Shown here: piece by piece, positions 57,174 through 64,000 of the stretch
Layout: each line of letters begins with the position of its first letter
How positions within the stretch are numbered: position 1 is the stretch's first letter
Assembly: GCA_021399435.1 (NCBI GenBank)
Contig: JAJTUP010000036.1
Location: forward strand, 186,001-250,000
From: Diaporthe sp. PMI_573
Lineage: Eukaryota > Ascomycota > Sordariomycetes > Diaporthales > Diaporthaceae
Length of the DNA: 64,000 nt
Reading direction: 5' to 3'
Notes under the pieces: generated by a model
What the model was told of the DNA's origin: nothing
Databases searched by the model: none
The model's input: only the letters and a program-made list of their open reading frames with translations
Made by a program: the position numbers and the translations under genes

Positions 57174-58305
57174 CTTGTATCTGCCCAGGCCTCCGTGGTC
57201 TCGGGTTGGTGTGATTGTGGTCGATGACGAGGTGCTTCGCGTGGGTATCGGTAGAGGTATGGGTATCGACAAAGATTCAAAAAAAGTCATGTAAACATCA
57301 ACACCGGTAAATCTCCAGACGCGACCGCGAGAATGGTGCGTGCAAATCAGAGCGGCACGCGTGAGCAGGACCCAGTACAAAGCAAAGGAAAACCGGATAT
57401 CATGAGCGACAACTCCTGGACTGTGCCCCCAGATCTCATGTTCAAGACTATGAGGAATGATGGTGGCGACCCAGTCGGAATTGCAGGTGGATTTTTGGAC
57501 ACGATGTGGTAGATGCAGCCAGGAAGTTGGGCGGCGGCACAATGTTCAGGTACCACTTCCCAGCCTTCCAATTGCTGCTCCTTCTGCGTCAAAGTAAACA
57601 ATGACGCCAGGGCAACTGCGGACCCCTGCAAATCCTCCTCACACCCCAACAGTCAAGTCAGTCACCTGCAGGGGGTGGGGCACAGGGGGCGCGTGCGTGT
57701 GAGTGGTCCAAGCGCCCCTTCCGTCGGCCACCTAAGACGGAGCGGCGCCAAAAAATCATTTCAACTTCTCCTCGCCGTTCCAGGCCAAGGGATGCAAAAG
57801 GACAAACAACAGCTCACTACTGCCTGCCCTCTTTGTCTGCCCAGGTGCCCAGCGTCTACTCCGGTGCAACTCTCAGCCAGAGAAAAAGGCGTTCGCAAAG
57901 GCAAAGCGGCCGGCTGCACAATCCACCCAGCCGCTCGGGACCATCTGTCCACCCAGCTGAGGTCCTCCACGAGACACGAGTTGCCCGTTGCGCCCGCATT
58001 GGGTGCGTACACTGTATCGCCACCAACCACCGCCGCCCGTCCCAACAGGTTCACAAGACACGTTGGTAGGCACGTGTCACAATCTCGCGCGTCAAGTTTC
58101 TGCATTCAGAAGCCTATGCCCCGGGCCTCTGGCTATCCGTCACGGCATACGCTTTCCACAGTTTCCTTGCACTAGTCTGCTGCTCGACGATGCCCTCGAA
58201 GAGCTCGTCACATCCCGTTGATCATCTTCCGCGCGTTCACGTCCCGACAACGTTGGCACCTCTCTCTTTCTGACCACTTCAAGCGAGCGCGTCAGGATCG
58301 CCAAC
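57174..58305. promoter_or_regulatory. Divergent promoter region, myoB / Red1-like gene
   Basis: This gap of 1.1 kb separates divergent starts. No TATA box is obvious. Open frames here (for example 57513-58175 plus) show no homology. Confidence 0.45.
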
Positions 58306-61300
58306 ATGTCACACTATCCATATGGCTATGGCTTCCAGGGCCAGCAGCCACCCCAACAACAGTACCCTTCTTACCCGCCGCCCTACAGCGCCTATCCTGC
58401 TCCTGGTTATGGCGCACAACCTCTTCCCCAGCAACAGCCCCCGCCTGCGACAGCCGAGTACTATGCTGCAACTCAGTCTGCTTACGACTACAATGCGAAC
58501 AATATCCCCGGCCTCGGCACACCGTTGGCGGCCCCTCAGTCCCCTGTCCCCTACGGCGGGCAGTGGGATCAGCCTCAGCCTGGACATGGGGCATCTGCCA
58601 CACCAGCCGCTTACCCTGCGTATAATGCCTCGCCTTTTGTCCCTACACCACCTGCTCCACAGTCCCAAGCGACTTCTCAAGCCCGCGTTCCCGTCCCACA
58701 AGACCCGCGACCGAAACCGCAGTTCAACCCAGATTCTTCGCGTCCGCAGAGCAAGACGCAGCCAAAGGAGGATCAGCTGAAGGAACAGGCGAGGCAGCTG
58801 CTGAAAGAGGTCGACTCTCAAGATGAGGGTGAGATCAGCGACGGCGAGTTCGACGACCTATACGAGGATGTCTACGACCAACCAGTCGTACAGCCAAAGA
58901 CTAAAACAGTATCTCCGGTGTCCTCCGAGGACCAGACCGCAAGCAGTACGGACCAGGCGGCCAATTTCTACGACACCGAAATGGACGAAGCCTCTGCCTC
59001 AAATGATCACCCTGGAGCCGCAACAAACAAGACACATGGCGGTGAGCTTTCGAAAGAGCAAGAACCCTCCCGCGCAGATCGCGACCGCTCAGGGTCATAT
59101 TCTCCGTTCCTGTCGCCTAGGGAGGAGATTGAGCAGGAAGACCCGAAGCCACAAGCCAAGGGAAACGACCCTCAAGGTATGTTTGTAGGGAATGGAAGTG
59201 GAAGACCACTACTGACCCGGAATAGGAACCAACAACTTAACCGGTAATGATTCTATCCCTGCCTCATCTGCTGGCAATTCTCCAGGTGTCCAAGATCAAG
59301 TGCATACACCCTCCAGTCGTGGCAAGGAGACCAGTGTTGCCAAGAGTCAACCCAACTCGGCTGTGGATGAATCACTATCTTCCAGGAGCCTGCCAGAAGC
59401 TCAGAATGAAGCCAAGAAGGCGATCCTTCGATTGTTGCCTCATGGTGTCAAATACCAGACATACCTCGACGAGGGCTTTGACGAAAAGGTGATCAAAGAC
59501 CTCTTCACCCAATTGAATCTTGCCCCTGTGTCTGCCGATTCCGCGTCATCTGGGAAGCCCCCAGAAGTACAAGAGCACAAAACCCAGGACCAAGATGCGA
59601 AGCCATCACAGGCTTCTCAATCAGACGCCATGGCAAAGAAGCAAGAGGAGCGAAAAGACAAAATCGCTCGGCTTTTGGCTGAAAAGAAAGCAAAGGCGGC
59701 AGCGGATGCCACAACACAACCTAAAGCTCCCTCGGCACCCGCGTCAACCGGTGCCTCAACACCTTCGACGACACCTGTAACCAAAACCACCACCCAAGCG
59801 CAGAAGAACCTACTTCTGCAGCAGAAAATGGAGGCTTTGCGCAAGGCACGAGAGGCTCGGACCCAGCAGGCTGGCCAGCAGACTAATCAGACGCCAACTT
59901 TGTCCAATGCACCGAAGAATGATAGCACCCAGAAATCCTCTCCAATGCCTCCAACGCCAGGACCAACAACGGCAGCGCAGACACCGGCTGTATCAAATAC
60001 TCCTGCGCAGGTTGGCCCACCATCAGGAACGCTACCAACGCCTCAAGACCGTCCACGGCAACCAGCATCCCAACCAAATTCAGGCTTCCAGAGCCCGGTC
60101 CCACCTGTATTGTCGGACAAGCCGGTCAGCCAGCGTAAGCGCCCTGTAGCAGCCGACTTTGTGGACTACCCGGCGAAAACTGTCAAGCGGCCCTTCCTTC
60201 TCAGCCGCCAAGCCTCTTCATTGGTCATCAGTGTCAGTGACGATGAAGATGAAGATGATGAGGATATCGATATGGAAGTGGACTCGACTACTGAGGATTC
60301 CCCTGCACCGACACAGCAAACCTTCAATCTTGCTCGGAGGGGACCCTCAGTCCGCGACTACCCTCCGCTCACAAACTCTGGCCCGCCACGACACATAGCC
60401 AGTTCCGCGCCCGGGACACCAGGTGGGAAGGCCGCCACTGTTGACTTGAAAGCTATGGAGAAGGCAATTGCGGATTATAAGCGGAAGATCCAGGAGGCAG
60501 AGGCTCGAGCTAAAGTCAAACCCAGCACCGGTTCTTCCACGCCTCGGTCGCCTAGTGCTGGCGGCCGGACACCAACAGAGCAAGCAGCGAGGCCCGTGGC
60601 TCAACCCGTGGTATCGACCAGCGACGTGGACGATAAGAACAGCCCATCCAATCAACTACTACGAGAAGCTGAGGCCGCAAAGACTGCAAAGCCTCAAGTC
60701 TTTTCTCCACCTAGTGTGCACTCTAAGGCTGAGAGCGCAGTGAGAAAAGCAAGCGCTCAATCCCCTCGACTCTCAACCAAGCTCCAGGATAAGATCGCTG
60801 AACTAAAGCGAATGGAAGAGGAGAAAAGGCGACTGCAAGCCGAAATCGACGCCGAGCTGGCTCAGCAACAACGCATGGAGGAAGACGGCGTGGAAGATGA
60901 CACGGATGAGCTCGGTTCTGATTCCGCAGGAGATCATGTTTCGGAGACAGTGCGTGCAGACAAACCTGCCGCGTCTAGTGGTGATTCAGGCCAGGATGAA
61001 GCGGAGCAGACTGCCCATGATGGCCCCTTACAGTCAATGCCTATGGACCTAGAATCATCCTCCGGGAAGTCAGATTCGGGGGCTGGTCCTTTCACATCCG
61101 CGTCCTTTGCGCCAGCGCCGGCTGCCGTGGACGAGACGGGGAGCAATGAGTCGTCCATTCAAGAACCCGATCTTGCCGGTGATGCGTCTCAACCCCCGCT
61201 TAGCCAGCCAGCAGAGGTCTTGGCTGCTATTGCAACATCCTCGCCCACTGGGGAGCATGCGGTCGCTGTCGCGGACAGTAACAGGTCCGATGATTACGAA

Positions 61301-62132
61301 CCCTCAGACGAGGCGGGCAACGCCCTCGGCTTGGACCCTGCCCCCGTCGAGAACGTCCAAAATATGGATGCTACAGGTGGCGGATCTCAAGAGACTGCCT
61401 CGCCGCCGCCAGACATGCCGTCCCAGATTTCGACTGCCACGATACCCAACGACGACCCGACAATCGAAGCACGTGCGGAATTTTTCGCACACCCTTCAGC
61501 GCGTACCGCAGACGTGTCCAGAGAAGTATACACCGTTTCGTCGCTTCACTGACTGCAGTTATCTAATTGTTGAAAAGGATGCCCACGAATCTATCCCACC
61601 ACCGAAGACCTTCTTCACCGGTTACGAGAGCCCCTTGCGATATTATCATGCTTTCCGATTCCACCCCACATACAGTGAGAGTGTTGCAGGCGGACTCAAA
61701 TCATTGACATACAGTAACAGAATCGATCCAAAGAGGGAGATCTGTCCCGATGAATTGGACGGGCAAGACTGCCCCAGAGGAAGCGCTTGCCAGTTCCAGC
61801 ATTTTTCACACATGGTTGCTCCGGGTAAGTCGAGTTTCCCTTGTCGCAGGACCGCTAACTGTAGTGACACGCCCGCCGGCCTACCCCTCAAAAGCTGACT
61901 GCGACTCCTTATCCTGCCAGATGATAAGATTATTCTGGAGCTCGGCAGCTCAGACGACTTGGCGGGAGACCAGAAGAAAATATTCAACAACGGGCTTAGA
62001 GAGTTGGTTGCGTCTTTCCAGAAGGCCAAGATCCGTGACTTCAGGACTATCGCTCAAGGGATCGTCGAGTTCCGCCGCCGCTTCCTTGGGGACTCTTCTA
62101 GGGTCCTTCATCTTGAAGGAGTCAGCATCTGA
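58306..62132 (+). CDS. red1: ZFC3H1/Red1-type zinc-finger protein of nuclear RNA decay
   Basis: Red1 (yeast S. pombe) and ZFC3H1 (human) are large scaffolds that link the Mtr4-type helicase complex to the nuclear exosome for removal of unwanted RNAs. Four exons are inferred: 58306-59176, 59226-61525, 61578-61824 and 61921-62132, giving 1,209 residues. The N-terminus is Pro/Gln/Tyr-rich, then an acidic DEGEISDGEFDDLYEDVYD block. The middle is mostly disordered with Lys/Glu helices (KEERKDK-like and KRMEEEKRRLQAEI) and a KRPF element. The zf-C3H1 finger is at 1113-1132: C-x8-C-x5-C-x3-H, within ICPDELDGQDC. A conserved helical tail (LGSSDDLAGDQKK to EFRRRFLGDS) follows. Identity rests mainly on this finger and the architecture. 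Confidence 0.8.
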
Positions 62133-62954
62133 GCCGCGATCAACCCACCTGACTTCAAGGTCTCTCTCAAGGCTGCATCAAACAGCCACCCCAGTGGCGC
62201 CCCACTAGTAGATGACCCCTTGATTATGCGTTTGCCCATCCTACCCCATTTTTGCTATTTCAGTTTTTGCGAGGAGTTTTGGCATCGGATATACCAATTA
62301 GGCGGCATGTCTTCCCATTCACGGTGTATCTTGCGATGCACACTGCATTGCATCTGTCTCATAGCAGCTACGCCAGCATTTCTTGGTGCATCGGATGGCA
62401 AGAGGAGGCGTTGTGCGAATGTGATACCCAGCTTCCATTCCAGGGTTGTAGTACTTAATTCCACAAATTCATAATACGGTGGCAAGAAAGAAAAAAGAAC
62501 AAGAAACAAATGAAAGAGGAGCAGAGAAAGAGTGAACGAATAGGAGCAGAAAGTAATGGTTGATGTCCGGGGGCTGGTTAGCCTATCAGCTGACTGCTGT
62601 TCGATGGGACAGTGCAGGCTCCTCGGATCGCAGCATTCAACATGCGGCCTCAGCGAGACCATGGGTCCTGGGCACGTAATGTTACAGGTCGGTGGTTCCT
62701 GACGAGTGTGCAATACATGAAGTATCTTCCAGACGCAGGCTTTTGAATTTTGTGTGACTCGCATGATGTGCGAAAACGTCCACCAGCGATGCTTAGTCCT
62801 GGGACTTCTCTAAACTGAGGACAGACCATGCTATTCTACGGGAGCCAATTGTGAGAGCATTGCGAAAGTCGAGCTTGGATTCTCATCCTGCCTCTCGAGT
62901 CAACCGTCCTCCCTTACCTCCCACTCCAGTGAGGCTTCATGATGTTCAGGAACA
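62133..62954. other. Convergent intergenic region
   Basis: The gap lies between the 3' ends of the Red1-like (+) and QPRT (-) genes. No gene or RNA was recognised; a purine-rich run (AGAAAG/GAAAAAAG) is at about 62480-62540. Confidence 0.5.
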
Positions 62955-63947
62955 TCAATGGTTGATTTTGAGGGAGAAGTCAACGTGCGGGACACCCTGA
63001 TGGATTGCACTGGTCGACAAGATATCGACATCTACATGGCAGCCATCAGTATCGTTCACCGGCACAGCCTGCCCAGAGCATGAGCAGTCACGGGCGTAGG
63101 AAGGGGGCCATGACTCACCATTTGTCACGTACTCCTCGGCGTTGTCCAGCGTCAGGCCACCCGAGACCTCGACCAGGAAGTGCCTCTTGCCAGCCCAGCG
63201 CTGCTTCAGGCTCTTGGCGGCGACCTTGACGCCCTCGCCGGAGAAGTTGTCGAGCATGACGACGTCAGCGCCGGCCTCGATAGCCTCGTCGGCCTCGGCC
63301 TCGCTCTGGACCTCGACCTCGACCTTGAGCGAGAACCCGCCGGCGCTCTTTGCGGCGGCGACGGCGTCCCGGATGCTGCCCCTGCTCCAGACGTGGTTGT
63401 CCTTGAGCATGATCATGGAGCTCAGGTCCATGCGGTGGCCGTCGGCGCCGCCGACCAGCATGCCGTACTTCTCGACCAGGCGGAACCCGGGCGTGGTCTT
63501 GCGCGTGCCGGCCAGCGCGCCGCGGTAGCCCGCCGACCGCAGGTTGACGAGGAAACCCCTAGCCATGCTGGCGACGCCGCTGCAGCGCGCGAGGATGTTG
63601 AGGGCGACGCGCTCGCCCAGAAGGATTCCCCTAGCGGGCCCGGTGACGGTGGCGACCTTCATCTTGATGCCGCCGCCGCCCTTGTCGCGCTCGATGTGCT
63701 GGCCCTCGCTGGCGTGCCACTCGACGGAGCAGCCGGTCTGGGCAAAGACCTCGGTGAAGAAGGGCACACCGGCCAGGATGCCGCCCGACTTGCCCCAGAG
63801 GGTGGCGGTGCGCGGCGCGTCGCCGACGACGAAGCCGCCGTAGTCGAAGGAGGGCGTGTCCTCGGCCAGCCAGGCGGTGATCTGGGTCTTCCAGTGAGAC
63901 GGCAGGAGGTGCTCCAGCGAGCCATGGTCTAGCGGCATGTCCCGCAT
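62955..63947 (-). CDS. bna6: Quinolinate phosphoribosyltransferase (nicotinate-nucleotide pyrophosphorylase)
   Basis: The enzyme joins quinolinate to PRPP, giving nicotinate mononucleotide in de novo NAD synthesis from tryptophan. Two exons are inferred: 63119-63947 and 62955-63031, giving 301 residues, close to yeast Bna6. The 87-nt intron (GTGAGT...TGTAG) is a multiple of three and has no in-frame stop, so retention would only insert 29 residues. Motifs are clear: GGFVVGDAPRTATLWGKS, NILARCSGVAS, GTRKTTPGFRLVEKYG, the GGADGHRMDLSSMIMLKDNH block, VEVEVQS, VVMLDN, LVEVSGGLTLDN, and DILSTSAIHQG after the intron. The ATG at 63947 precedes a typical N-terminus (LLPSHWKTQITAWLAEDTPSFD). Confidence 0.95.
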   Translation of the reverse strand: MRDMPLDHGSLEHLLPSHWKTQITAWLAEDTPSFDYGGFVVGDAPRTATLWGKSGGILAGVPFFTEVFAQTGCSVEWHASEGQHIERDKGGGGIKMKVATVTGPARGILLGERVALNILARCSGVASMARGFLVNLRSAGYRGALAGTRKTTPGFRLVEKYGMLVGGADGHRMDLSSMIMLKDNHVWSRGSIRDAVAAAKSAGGFSLKVEVEVQSEAEADEAIEAGADVVMLDNFSGEGVKVAAKSLKQRWAGKRHFLVEVSGGLTLDNAEEYVTNGESWPPSYARDCSCSGQAVPVNDTDGCHVDVDILSTSAIHQGVPHVDFSLKINH

Positions 63948-64000
63948 CTTTGGCTGGGTGAGCGGGTGGTGACGCAGAGGGTGTCTTGGTGTGAGCTGGG

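Noticed and set aside
1..64000. Secondary-metabolite or self-contained novel gene cluster
   Set aside because: The PPTase is a global activator; no synthase, transporter or regulator sits beside it, and neighbouring genes serve unrelated core functions.

Overview
The window looks like nuclear DNA of a filamentous ascomycete, most likely a Sordariomycete. The evidence is short introns (about 40-130 nt) with GTAAGT-like donors, strongly C/G-ending codons, and typical mould proteins: NpgA-type PPTase, GlkA-type glucokinase, MyoB-type class II myosin of about 2,400 residues, a CFEM GPI protein and a fungal EST1-like protein. Species was not determined. No tRNA, rRNA, CRISPR array or intact transposon was found.

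Layout, left to right. 1-6.3 kb: a PPTase gene (-), a cysteine-rich surface protein (-) and an AT-rich gene-free stretch. 6.3-17.3 kb: a core block with signal peptide peptidase (-) divergent from a PPIL1-like cyclophilin (+), an Sgf11-like SAGA factor (-) divergent from a GNAT acetyltransferase with a PIP-box (+), and glucokinase (-) whose last exon may encode a tail anchor. 17.3-28.3 kb: gene-poor, holding only a decayed homoaconitase pseudogene (-). 28.3-34.1 kb: an Hsp70-like ATPase (+) convergent with a secreted protein-arginine deiminase (-). 34.1-42.4 kb: an accessory stretch with two minisatellites, a hydrolase relic next to a small membrane ORF, a shortened EST1-like gene with membrane helices (+) and a thaumatin-like protein (+).

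42.4-64 kb: a dense housekeeping block with an ankyrin protein (-), RNA polymerase III subunit RPC11 (+), Mediator subunit Med31 (-), a calcineurin-like phosphoesterase (+), a CFEM protein (-), myosin II (-) with a GC-AG intron, a ZFC3H1/Red1-type zinc-finger protein (+) and quinolinate phosphoribosyltransferase (-).

The genes do not form one pathway or a biosynthetic cluster. The core genes serve gene expression (RPC11, Med31, Sgf11, Red1-like), cytokinesis (myosin II), primary metabolism (glucokinase, QPRT, PPTase) and the secretory pathway (SPP). The cell-surface and secreted genes (arginine deiminase, thaumatin-like, CFEM, cysteine-rich protein) are scattered among them. Exon limits were inferred from splice motifs and reading-frame continuity; there is no transcript evidence. 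I did not find a convincing undescribed multi-gene system. The best leads are the PIP-box acetyltransferase, the glucokinase tail exon, the arginine deiminase and the broken homoaconitase.
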